This document shows, piece by piece, positions 1-12,500 of a stretch of DNA of 64,000 nt; the stretch's first letter is position 1; the number at the start of each line of letters is the position of its first letter. The translations under genes were made by a program, and so were the position numbers. Source of the stretch: Cheilinus undulatus. Its lineage: Eukaryota; Chordata; Actinopteri; Labriformes; Labridae. The notes under the pieces were generated by a model that was not told the origin of the DNA, did not search any database, and worked only from the letters and a program-made list of their open reading frames with translations. The stretch is from assembly GCF_018320785.1 (NCBI RefSeq), contig NW_024571680.1:51001-115000 (forward strand). The letters run 5' to 3'.

Positions 1-2380
1 CTCAGGATTCAGACTTTAATCTAACTTAAATCTCAGAATTCAGACATTAATCTCACTTTAATCTCAGGATTTAGACTTTAATCTCACTTTAATCTCAGGA
101 TTCAGACATTAATCTCACTTTAATCTCAGATTCAGACTTTAATCTCACTTTAATCTCAGGATTTAGACTTTAATCTCACTTTAATTTCAAAATTCTGACT
201 TAAATCTCAGAATTATGACTTTAATCTCACTTTAATCTCAGGATTCAGACTTTAATCTCACTTTAATTTCAAAATTCTGACTTAAATCTCAGAATTATGA
301 CTTTAATCTCACTTCAATCTCAGGATTCAGACTTTAATCTCACGTTAATCTCAGGATTCAGACTTTAATCTAACTTAAATCTCAGAATTCAGACATTAAT
401 CTCACTTTAATCTCAGGATTTAGACTTTAATCTCACTTTAATCTCAGGATTCAGACATTAATCTCACTTTAATCTCAGATTCAGACTTTAATCTCACTTT
501 AATCTCAGGATTTAGACTTTAATCTCACTTTAATTTCAAAATTCTGACTTAAATCTCAGAATTATGACTTTAATCTCACTTTAATCTCAGGATTCAGACT
601 TTAATCTCACTTTAATTTCAAAATTCTGACTTAAATCTCAGAATTATGACTTTAATCTCACTTCAATCTCAGGATTCAGACTTTAATCTCACGTTAATCT
701 CAGGATTCAGACTTTAACTTAAATCTCAGAATTCAGACATTAATCTCACTTTAATCTCAGGATTTAGACTTTAATCTCACTTTAATCCCAGGATTCAGAC
801 TTTAATCTCTTTAATCTCAGGATTCAGACTATAATCTCACTTTAATCTAAGAATTCTGACTTAAATCTCAGAATTCAGACTTTAATCTCACTTTAATCTC
901 AGGATTCAGACGTTACTCTCACTTTAATCTCAGGATTCAGACTTTAATCTCACTTTAATCTCAGGATCCAGACTTTAATCTCACTTTAATATCAGGATTC
1001 AGATGTTAGTCTCATTTTAATCTCAGGATTCTGACTCTAATCTCACTTTAATCTCAGAATTCTGACTTAAATCTCAGGATTCAGACGTTAATCTCACTTT
1101 AATCTCACGATTAAAATGTTAATCTCACTTTAATCTCATAATTCAGATGTTAACCTCTCTAATCTCAGAATTCTGACTCTAATCACACTTGAATCTCAAT
1201 TAGGATATTAATCTCACATTAATCTCAGGATTCAGACGTTAATCTCACTTTAATCTCAGAATTCAGACTTTAACCTCTCTTTGATCTCAGGATTCAGACA
1301 TTAATCTTACTCTAATCTCAGGATTCAGACTTTAATTTCATTTTAATCTCAGAATTCAGACTTTAATCTCACTTTAATCTCAGGATGAAGATGTTAATCT
1401 CACTTTAATCTCAGGATGCAGACATTAATCTCACTTTAATCTCAGATTCAGACGTTAATCTCACTTAAATCTCAGGATTAAGATGTTAATCTCACTTTAA
1501 TCTCAGAATTCTGACTTAAATCTTAGTTTCAGACTTTAATCTCACTTTAATCTCAGAATTCAGACATTAATCTCAGGATTCAGACTTTAATCTCACTTTA
1601 ATCACAGGATTTAGACTTTAATCTCAGAATTGTGACTTTAATCTCACTTTAATCTCAGGATTCAGACGTTAATCTCACTTTATTCTGAGGATTCAGACTT
1701 TAATCTCACTTTAATCTCAGGATTCAGACTTTAGTCTCACTTTAATCTCAGGATCCAGACTTTAATCTCTCTTCAATCTCAGGATTCAGACTTTTGTCTG
1801 AATTTAATCTCAGAATTCTGACTTAAATCTCAGATTCAGACTTCAATCTCACTTTAATCTCAGGATTCAGACGTTACTCTCACTTTAATCTCAGGATTCA
1901 GACTTTAATCTCACTTTAATCTCAGGATTCAGACATTAACCTCTCTTTAATCTCAGAATTCTGACTCTAATCTCACTTTAATCTCAGGATTAAGATGTTA
2001 ATCTCTATTTAATCTCAGGATTCAGACTTTAATCTCACTTTAATCTCAGAATTCTGACTTTAATCTCACATTAATCTCAGGATTCAGACTTTAATCTCAG
2101 GATTCAGACTTTTATCTCACTTTAATCTCAGGATTCAGACTTTAATCTCACTTTAATCTCAGGATTCAGATTTTAATCTCACATTAATCTCAGGATTCAG
2201 ACTTTAATCTAACTTAAATTTCAGAATTCAGACATTAATCTCACTTTAATCTCAGGATTTAGACTTTAAACTCACTTTAATCTCAGGATTCAGATTTTTA
2301 TTTCACTTTAATCTCAGAATTCAGACATTAATCTCACTTTAATCTCAGGATTCAGATGTTAATCTCACTTTAATCTTAGA
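1..2380. repeat. 31-bp minisatellite, about 2.4 kb, cut by the window edge
   Basis: Tandem array of a roughly 31-bp A/T-rich unit built around the words CTTTAATCTCA and GGATTCAGA. Each unit is itself two related half-units ending in TTAATCTCA. Near the left edge there is a longer period: the block starting at position 1 recurs at about 350 (offset 349) with the same variants, and again in part near 700. Copies are more diverged towards 1000-2300. It lies just downstream of the poly(A) signal of the minus-strand four-pass membrane gene. No coding potential is seen. Confidence 0.95.
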
Positions 2381-2528
2381 GCTGAAATAATAGAAGCCGT
2401 TTGATCTCTAACCTGATTGGCTCACTGGCTCTAGTCCCCCCCCCCCCCCAATAGTCATCACTGAATCAGAAATGTGCTGACTCATCTTTAAAGCAGATTA
2501 CTCTACCAGATTAATGAATGAAAAAGCT

Positions 2529-2534
2529 TTTATT
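2529..2534 (-). promoter_or_regulatory. Poly(A) signal of the four-pass membrane protein gene
   Basis: The minus strand reads AATAAA here, about 75 nt after the stop codon at 2608-2610. This would give a very short 3' UTR, ending just before the 31-bp minisatellite. Confidence 0.7.
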
Positions 2535-2607
2535 GAATGAATGAGTGAATTAACGTCCCTGATAAAAGACCACTTGGATAAATCCAGACCTGGAATACTC
2601 TCTGTAA

Positions 2608-2714
2608 TTAGGTCAGTCTGCTGTATGGAGGCAGTTTGGAGGGGGCTTCCTCTTCTTCTGTGTTGGGCGGGTCTGCAGACTGAGCTGGAGAGTTGAAGAG
2701 TCTATCATCGCCCC
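2608..2714 (-). CDS. Four-pass membrane protein, exon 6 (last)
   Basis: Encodes the acidic tail ending in LPPYSRLT and a TAA stop. The acceptor is a tandem NAGNAG site (CAGCAG): using the upstream AG adds one codon (exon starting at 2717) without changing frame. The downstream AG gives residues GGDDR at the join. Confidence 0.85.
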
Positions 2715-3498
2715 CTGCTGGACATGAGGAGGACAACATTAGAATGTACGTGTGTCAAAAATGACAACTGGAAATCTCCAAAAACAAACATTTTAGGGTA
2801 GCATGGGAATTTTAGAGTCCTTACCTCGCCAAGTACAGACCATCTCAGTATCCCCGGGGTCACAATGAGGAACCAGGGTCTCCTGAAAGACCAAGACCAG
2901 AGGAAAACCACATCAACACAAATATTTATTAACTATTCCCATAAATACTACCCACTATTATCATCATAAATATTATTAAATATTACCCACTATTATCATC
3001 ATAAATATTATTAAATATTACCCACTATTATCATCATAAATATTATTAAATATTACCTATTATTATCATCATAAATATTATTAAATATTACCCACTATTA
3101 TCATCATAAATATTATTAGATATTACCCACTATTATCATCATAAATATTATTAAATATTACCCACTATTATCATCATAAATATTATTAAATATTACCCAC
3201 TATTATCATCATCAGAAATATTATTAAATATTACCAATTATTATTAATTATTATCAGAATTATTACCAACTATTCTTATTATAAATATTATTTAATATTA
3301 CAAACTATTATAAATCAATATTAAAAGTAATAAGCCACAGAAATTGGAGGAACCGGGGCTAAACTTTTTTTTTGTTTTTTTTTTTACAAAGGATCTTAAA
3401 ACCTATATGAATGTGATATTGCAGGTTTTATTTTTTTTTTGCAGGATAAAAATAGGCAACAATAACAATAATAATATATTCTACATATATAACCACAA

Positions 3499-3531
<33 letters not shown>

Positions 3532-6500
3532 TTCAATTATTATAATATCAGGGATATAACCTACATATATGGCCATATAATAACAATATTAATTAAACAA
3601 TAATAATAATAATGAAAGCAATAATAATAATTATTATTTTGATAATAATAATAATAACAATAATATAATAGCGATGATAATAATTATAATAAAAAATATT
3701 TCTAATCATAATTCTAATGACAAAAATAATAATCATCATAGTTATGATAACAACAACAACAATCATTTTAATCATCTCAATTCTGAAACCCATCCTTAGC
3801 CACAGCCACGTGTGAGCTGTACTTCCTCTCACCAGGCCAGTTCTGGCGTCATAGCAGCCACAGCAGGGAAGACTCCGGAAGCCCACGTAGCCGATGAAAG
3901 AGGACAGAAGCAGGCTGATGGTACACGCCAGGAGGATGGTGGCGTTGGCTCCTTTCACCATCCGATGAAGCACAAACGTCTGAGCACAGAGGAAGAGGAG
4001 GATGTTACCATGTCATGAAGAGTTCAGGTTTAGAGATTTATGGGTCCTCTTTTAGTCCAATCCTAATAACAGCTCTCTGGTTTCATTCACAGCTCAAATC
4101 AGACCGGATCAGACCAGTTTCAGGTCCAGGTTTGAATGTGTTTGTCAGTTTTCTACAGCCACCAGACTTTTATTTTGAAAGGCCAAATCCAAAATCAATA
4201 CAAGCTGTCTTCCTGTCCAGAAATGGGACAGAAAACAGAGAAACCAGACAGTTGGTCAAAAACACAGAAACCAGACAGGTGGCCCTCCAGCAGATGGAGA
4301 TCCAGGAATCCAGGAGTCCAGGTCCAGGTAAAGGACTACAGTAGTCCTGTAAAAGGACTATTGTAGTCCAGGTAAAGGACTACAGAAGTCCAGTTGAAGG
4401 ACTACAGTTGTCCAGTTAAGCCTGAAAAAGGATGAGAGATGGACCAGGACCAGACTACAGTAGTCCAGTTAAAGGACTACAGTAGTCCTGTAAAAGGACT
4501 ATTGTAGTCCAGGTAAAGGACTACAGAAGTCCTGTAAAAGGACTATTGTAGTCCAGGTAAAGGACTACAGAAGTCCAGTTGAAGGACTACAGTAGTCCAG
4601 TTAAGCCTGAAAAAGGATGAGAGATGGACCAGGACCAGACTACAGTAGTCCAGATAAAGTACTACAGTAATCCTGTAAAAGGACTATTGTAGTCCAGGTA
4701 AAAGACTACAGAAGTCCAGGTAAAGGACTACAGTAGTCCTGTAAAAGGACTATTGTAGTCCAGGTAAAGGACTACAGAAGTCCAGTTGAAGGACTACAGT
4801 TGTCCTGTAAAAGGACTATTGTAGTCCAGGTAAAGGACTACAGAAGTCCAGTTGAAGGACTACAGTAGTCCAGTTAAACCTGATCAAAGGATCAGAGATG
4901 GACCAGGACCAGACTACAGTAGTCCAGTTAAAGGACTACAGAAGTCCAGTTAAACCTGATCAAAGGATCAGAGATGGACCAGGACCAGACTACAGTAGTC
5001 CAGGTAAAGGACTACAGTAGTCCAGTTAAACCTGATCAAAGGATCAGAGATGGACCAGGACCAGACTACAGTAGTCCAGTTAAAGGACTACAGAAGTCCA
5101 GTTAAACCTGATCAAAGGATGAGAGATGGACCAGGACCAGACTACAGGAGTCCAGTTAAAGGACTACAGTAGTCCAGTTAAACCTGATCAAAGGATCAGA
5201 GATGGACCAGGACCAGACTACAGGAGTCCAGGTAAAGGACTACAGAAGTCCAGTTAAACCTGATCAAAGGATCAGAGATGGACCAGGACCAGACTACAGT
5301 AGTCCAGGTAAAGGACTACAGTAGTCCAGTTAAACCTGATCAAAGGATCAGAGATGGACCAGGACCAGACTACAGTAGTCCAGTTAAAGGACTACAGAAG
5401 TCCAGTTAAACCTGATCAAAGGATGAGAGATGGACCAGGACCAGACTACAGGAGTCCAGTTAAAGGACTACAGTAGTCCAGTTAAACCTGATCAAAGGAT
5501 CAGAGATGGACCAGGACCAGACTACAGGAGTCCAGGTAAAGGACTACAGAAGTCCAGTTAAACCTGAAAAAGGATCAGAGATGGACCAGGACCAGACTAC
5601 AGGAGTCCAGTTAAAGGACTACAGTAGTCCAGTTAAACCTGAAAAAGGATGAGGGATGGACCAGGACCGGACTACAGTAGTCCAGTTAAAGGACTACAGT
5701 AGTCCAGTTAAACCTGAAAAAGGATGAGAGATGGACCAGGACCGGACTACAGTAGTCCAGTTAAAGGACTACAGAAGTCCAGTTAAACCTGAAAAAGGAT
5801 CAGAGATGTACCAGGACCAGACTACAGGAGTCCAGTTAAAGGACTACAGTAGTCCAGTTAAGCCTGAAAAAGGATGAGAGATGGACCAGGACCAGACTAT
5901 AGTAGTCCAGTTAAAGGACTACAGTAGTCCAGTTAAACCTGATCAAAGGATCAGAGATGGACCAGGACCAGACTACAGGAGTCCAGTTAAAGGACTACAG
6001 TAGTCCAGTTAAACCTGATCAAAGGATCAGAGATGGACCAGGACCAGACTACAGTAGTCCAGTTAAAGGACTACAGTAGTCCAGTTAAAGGACTACAGTA
6101 GTCCAGTTAAACCTGATCAAAGGATCAGAGATGGACCAGGACTAGACTACAGGAGTCCAGGTAAAGGACTACAGTAGTCCAGTTAAACCTGATCAAAGGA
6201 TCAGAGATGGACCAGGACCAGACTACAGGAGTCCAGTTACAGGACTACAGTAGTCCAGTTAAAGGACTACAGTAGTCCAGAGGACCAGACTGTGAACAGA
6301 GCTATGATCTAGGTTTATTTATTTATCAGTCAGTGTGTCACTGATTGTTTTACTGACTCGTCTCCGTCTCATGGATCCTCACACCCCGGGTCAGGCGGGT
6401 CTACAGGAGACATCAGTCTGCTCTGGCATTGTACTGGATCTGATCCAGAAGGATCTGTGACTGATAAAAACAGAGGTTACCACTTCAGGACTGCGATGGC

Positions 6501-9500
6501 GGTGGAACACGTCCTCGTCCTCCTCGCCGTAGGTGAGCGTCAGACAGGAGTAACCGAAAATCAGCGCTGCAGCCGCACAGGACAGTCCCGCTGCTGCCAC
6601 CATCACGCTCACCTGAGGACACGGGTAGACTCTTTCAGCTGCACAACAAGACCACAGATGATGGACCCAGCCCTCAGATCCAGACCTGGGCAGGCTCGTA
6701 GAGGAGAGACACTAGGATCACGTTCATAAGAGTCCTGAGATCTGGATCAGGAGCCGGTCTGTGGGATTAGTGTTCCATTTCATTCATCAGTCTGTTTTTA
6801 TGGCCCCAGTTTAAAACTCAGCCTATCTGCAGACCCTTTCCAAAGGGGGCAGGTCTAGACCATACTTGCATGTTACTGAACTGTTAACCTGATTAGGTCC
6901 AAACTGCTCCTCCAGCTGTTTTTCATTAGTACCACTTACTTTTCCAGCCTCTTGTTGCCCCATCCCTACTTTTTTGGGTTAATGAGCTGATACTTTCATG
7001 AAATGGTCTCAGCATCAACGTCTGATCTGTTGTTTCTACTATGAATCAAATCTGGGTTCATGACAATCACTGATGTGATCAAAGGATCAGAGATGGACCA
7101 GGACCAGACTACAGGAGTCCAGTCAAAGGACTGGAGTGAAAAAATTAGGACACCCTATGAAAGCCTGTGTGTTTTTTAAAGATATTTAGACATATGGATA
7201 TTTATATCAATTTTAACAACACTGAGAGATATAAGTAATATATAAGTATATATAACAATTAAAACTGAAGAAAATACTTTTTAAAACTTTCCGTAAAATG
7301 TCATTTAAAATAGAAGCAATTTCTGGTGAGAAATAAATTAGGACATCCCCACATTTATTCCCACTTAAAATGGCTAAAATCACACACAGGTGTATCATCA
7401 GGTGCACATGATTAGAACATCGTTACTCAGTGTTTTGAAGGAGGCTTGCCCTGTTTAAACCTCAGACATTTGGTTTGGTGTGCTCCTGACTGTTGAAATG
7501 AGAGTGAACACCATGGTGAGATCCAAAGAGCTGAGCGAGGACATCAGAAAGAAGATTGTAGCAGCTTATGAGTCTGGTAAAGGATTCAAAAAGATCTCAA
7601 AACAATTTGAAATTAGCCATTCCACTGTCTGGAAAATAGTGTACAAGTGGAGGACATTCAAAACAACTGTTAACATGCCCAGGTCTGGCCGTCCAAGCAA
7701 GTTCACCCCAAGAGCAGACTGCAAGATGCTAAAAGAAGTCTCCAAAAACCCTAAAATGTCATCACGGGACCTACAGCAGGCTCTTGCTACTGTTGATGTG
7801 AAAGTGCATGACTCGACAATCAGAAAGAGACTGCACAAATCTAACTTTCATGGGAGGTGTGCAGGGAGGAAACCTTTGCTCTCTAAAAGAAACATGAAAG
7901 CCAGACTGAAGTTTGCCAGAGAGAACATAGACAAAGACCAGGACTTCTGGAACTACGTTCTTTGGACAGATGAGTCTAAAATTGAATTATTTGGACACCA
8001 GAACAGAGGACATGTGTGGCGTAAACCAAACACAGCATTCCAGGAAAAGAACCTCATACCAGCTGTGAAGCATGGAGGTGGAAGTCTCATGATTTATATC
8101 AAGGTCTCTTTATTGTTAATTTTTGCAATATATATATATGAAAGAAAAAAAAATACAAGTTATCGAAATACAGAACATACTAGACAACATACTACTCAAG
8201 TGTCAGTCATCCCACACTATCAGCGCAGGAAAAGAAAGACATCATGGGATTACATTATCTACTCCCATTTTCTCAACAAATACTAAGAAAGGCTTCCAGG
8301 TTTCATAAAATCTCAAGGTGGAGCCTTGAAGAGATTATCTTATCTTCTCCAGCTTGACATATCGCATGATCTCTTTAATCCAATGAGAATGTTTAGGAGG
8401 TAGAGGATCTTTCTATCTAAATAATATAAGGCGCCTGGCCAACAAAGTGCAGAAGGCCAGCATGTTACACCTGTTCTTATTCAGATGCATAGCCTGTGTC
8501 GTTATACCAAATAAGGCAGTGAGGGGAGAAGGATCTATCGGCACCTCTAATATTTTTGAAAGACTTTTAAAAATGGACTCCCAGAAGTTGTACAACCCAG
8601 GACAAGCCTAAAACATATGTAATAAGCTCGCAGGGGCCTGTTTACACCTGTCACAAGTAGGGTCTAGGTCTGGCCTAATTTTGGACAGTCTAACCTTCGA
8701 TCAGTGAAGCCTGTGGACTATTTATATTGCACAGCGTCGTGTCTTTGACAGACAGATGATGTGTAAATTCTTCGTATAATTCTCGACCAAGTTTCATCTG
8801 AAATTTGTTCATTTAAGTCCTCTTCCCATTTGGCTTTAAGTTGAGTTAGAATCTTTGAGTTATGCTGGTTAAGTAGATTATAAATCCTACCTATAATCTG
8901 GTTCAGGTTTGCTCTGATCTTGAAAATGGAATCTAACAAGGGTGCTGGAGAATATATGGGAAAGCAATCGGTTTGTGAGGTAATAAAGCTCTGCACTTGT
9001 AAATATCTATAAAAATGAGATCTAGGGATATCAAATTTACTTAGTAGTTGCTCGAAGGCTGCAAAGGAATCATTTATATAGAGATCCTTTAGAGATAATA
9101 TTCCTCTGTCAAGCCAGATGTCAAAGGCTCTGTCTGACACTGAAGGAGCAAATGTGATTCTTAACTATTGGAGCAAAAAGAGGTATACTGTGGAGTGCAA
9201 ATGCTTTCCGAAATTGGTTCCAAATTTTCACTGACTGTATCACAATGGGGTTGGCAGTAAAATTGGAGAGAGGTTTAACCAATGGCAGATCAGCACATAA
9301 TACAGCTGGCGGAGAGGTGCATTTACAGGATGTATTCTCTATGGTTAGCCATTTCGGAGAATTTAAGGTGTTTAAATCTCTCATCCAGTACATCAGAGTT
9401 CTTATGTTTGCCGCCCAGTAATAATAAAGGAGATTAGGTAATGCCAGACCACCATGAAGTCGAGGTCTCTGCAGTATACATCCCCGTATGCGTGTTTTTT

Positions 9501-12500
9501 TTTATTCCATATGAAATCTGATATAAGTCTGTTCACAGAGCTAAAAAAAATCTTGTCAGAAATATAGGGAGACTTTGAAATAAATAGAGGAACCTAGGCA
9601 AAATGTTCATCTTAACTGTACTGATCCTTCCCATTAGGGAAAGGGGCAACTGGTCCCAGCATTTAATATCTTGTTTCACATGCTCTATTAAGGGCAAAAA
9701 ATTAGCTTTGTAGAGGTCCTTATAGTTGTGCGTTATCCAGACTCCCAAATACTTAAACTTCTTTGTAGTAATATTGAATGGGGTTGAATTATAGGAAATA
9801 TTTTTGGCAGCATTGTTGATTGGAATTAACTCACTTTTTTGAAGGTTAATCTTATAGCCAGATATTCTACCAAATTTCTTTAGCATGTCTAATAGCCTAG
9901 GGAGACTTAGCAAAGGATCCGACAGATATAATAGCAAATCATCTGCATAAAGCGAAACTTTGCACTCTTGACCTCTCTTGTCAATTCCTTTAATAGCAAT
10001 GTCTTGTCGTATGGCTAGCGCCAGTGGTTTAATTGCTATGGCGAAAAGGAGCGGGGGCATCGGACAGCCCTGTCTCGTACCTCTTTGTAAGTGAAAATAG
10101 GTAGAAAGATTATTGTTGGTGCAGGCTGCAGCCATTGGGAAAGAATATAGTTTTTTATCCAAGACAAAAATTTCGGGCCGAAACCAAATTTTTTGAGTGC
10201 ATAGAATAAATAATCCCACTCCACCTGATCAAAAGCCTTCTCAGCATCAAATGAGAGTAAAACCTCCGGTGTATCGGATGGAGTGGGATCATAAAGAATA
10301 TTTAAAAGGCACCTGATATTAAAAAAAGAGTATCGGTTCCTCATAAATCCTGTTTGGTCGGCCAATATGATAGCTGGAAGGGGGATCTCGAGACGTCGAG
10401 CCAAGAGTTTAGCAAGGATCTTTACATGTGAGTTCAGAAGGGAGATAGGGCGATAGGAGCCACATTGAAGCGGAATTTTATCTTTTTTAAGGATGAGTGA
10501 AATGGTTGCTTCTCTCATAGTTTTAGGCAGACAATTAGAGGAAAGTGATTCCTCAAAGACTGAAAGAAGGAGTAGTGCTAGAGGCTCCAAGAATGTTTTA
10601 GAAAATTCAGATGGGAACCCATCGGGTCCAGGAGACTTACCCCTCTGCATGCTCTTAATAGCCTCTGCGACCTCCTCTATAGAGATGTCACTATCTAGGT
10701 CCGCTGCCTGCTCCGGATCTATTCTAGGGATATCAAGGTTGTGGAAGAACTCATCTAAAGCTGACTGATTGGCTGGTGGCTCTGAAGTATACAAACTGAA
10801 ATAAAAGTTATGAAAACATGAGTTAATCTCTAAAGGATCACTGTGAGTTAAACCTTGTTCATCCTCAATTTCAGATATGTACTGACTGGCAGTCCTCTGA
10901 CACAACTGGTGTGCTAAAATTTTACCTGCCTTCTCCCCATACTCATACATACTATGTCTGGACTTTAAAATAAGATTTTCAGCTTCTGACGTAGAAATGA
11001 GATCAAATTCCATTTTTAGCGTTAGGTGTTGCTTGAGTAAATCATCTGAGGGTGAATGACTATACATTGTATCAAGTTTCAAAATATCATCTGCCAGCTG
11101 ATTACGGCGCTTGGTGTTACGTTTTCTCTGCGCTGCACAGAATGATATAACCTGACCCCTTAGGTATGCTTTCAACGACTCCCAGACAGTTGAGACTGAC
11201 ATCCCAGGGGTCTGGTTGTTGATTAGAAAAAATTCAACTTCAGATTTAATAAAGCTTACAAAATTTTCCTCGGACAAGAGCAACGGATTAAGCCTCCAAG
11301 GACAATACCCAGAGTGTGCGTCAGGGATGCGCATTCTCATAGTCAAGGGGCCATGGTCAGAGATGACTATAGGTTCATAGTCGCAGGCCACTACCAATGG
11401 CAAAAGTTTTTTATCTATAAAAAAATAGTCTATCCATGAGAATGTCTTATGAACTGAGGAGAAGAAAGAGTAAGCTCTAGATATTGGATTGCGGAAGCGC
11501 CAAACGTCAGCCATGCTGTATGTTTGTAGGAAAAGCTTGATGGTTTGTGCCGATCTAGACTCAGGGGTTGTCCTGGAGGAGCTACGATCAAGGTTTGGGT
11601 AAAGTACACAGTTTGCATCTCCACCTAAGATGAGATGATGTGTATCCAAATTGGGGAGTCGGGAAAAAAAGTTGGAGAAAAACATGTGATCATCCCAATT
11701 TGGGGCATAGATATTTGCAAAAATAACTGGGATTCTGTACAGCCGACCAACCACAACAACATAACGCCCCATGGGATCAGATTCTACACTAGACATTACA
11801 AATGGGACGTTCTTACTGATTAGGATTGCCACCCCTCTCGCCTTAGAGCCAAAATTGGAATGAAATACTTGTCCTATGCATCCACCTCTCAACCTATATA
11901 GGTCAGCAGTGCGGAGATGGGTCTCCTGGAGGAACGCAATATCAGCCTTAAGTTGACTAAGATGCATTAGTATTCCCTTACGTTTTACAGGGTGATTCAG
12001 AGATTTAACATTCCAACTTACAAAATTAACCATACAGCCTGAAGACCTTTCCAAGTCACTTTTAGCTGCCATTAATTTTCATATCAAGTAGTATCATGCA
12101 TGTATATCCCAAAATTTGTAAACAGTGTAAGTTGAAGCATGTAAGACAACAAACAAAACAAAGAGACAACACATGTCCAGTAGGTCCCAAACCCTTGTCG
12201 CCCAAAAGAACATGGCGATCATAACACCCTTTACAAACAAAGCCACACACTAAGCGATGGTAATGGGGAACAGCCATTGTCCAGCTGGCAGCTCCTGCCA
12301 GACCTTATCAGTAACGGAGCTTGAAAGCGCACTGAGTTATAATAAAACATTCGAGGATGCCATGTCACTGGAGCAGTTAAAGTTTAAGTTAACCTAGAAC
12401 TGGTGAAATTAGCAGAGTGCCACTTAAAGCTTTAAAATATATGCTAGCCTGCTCACAAACACCCAAGTAAGATCCAAATGACATGTACTCACCACACAAT

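Noticed and set aside
4015-4366. Overlapping 109- and 76-codon frames next to exon 4 of the membrane gene
   Set aside because: Intronic, no splice or start context, and the ends run into the minisatellite.
6457-6729. 90-codon plus-strand frame
   Set aside because: Antisense shadow of exon 3 of the membrane gene.
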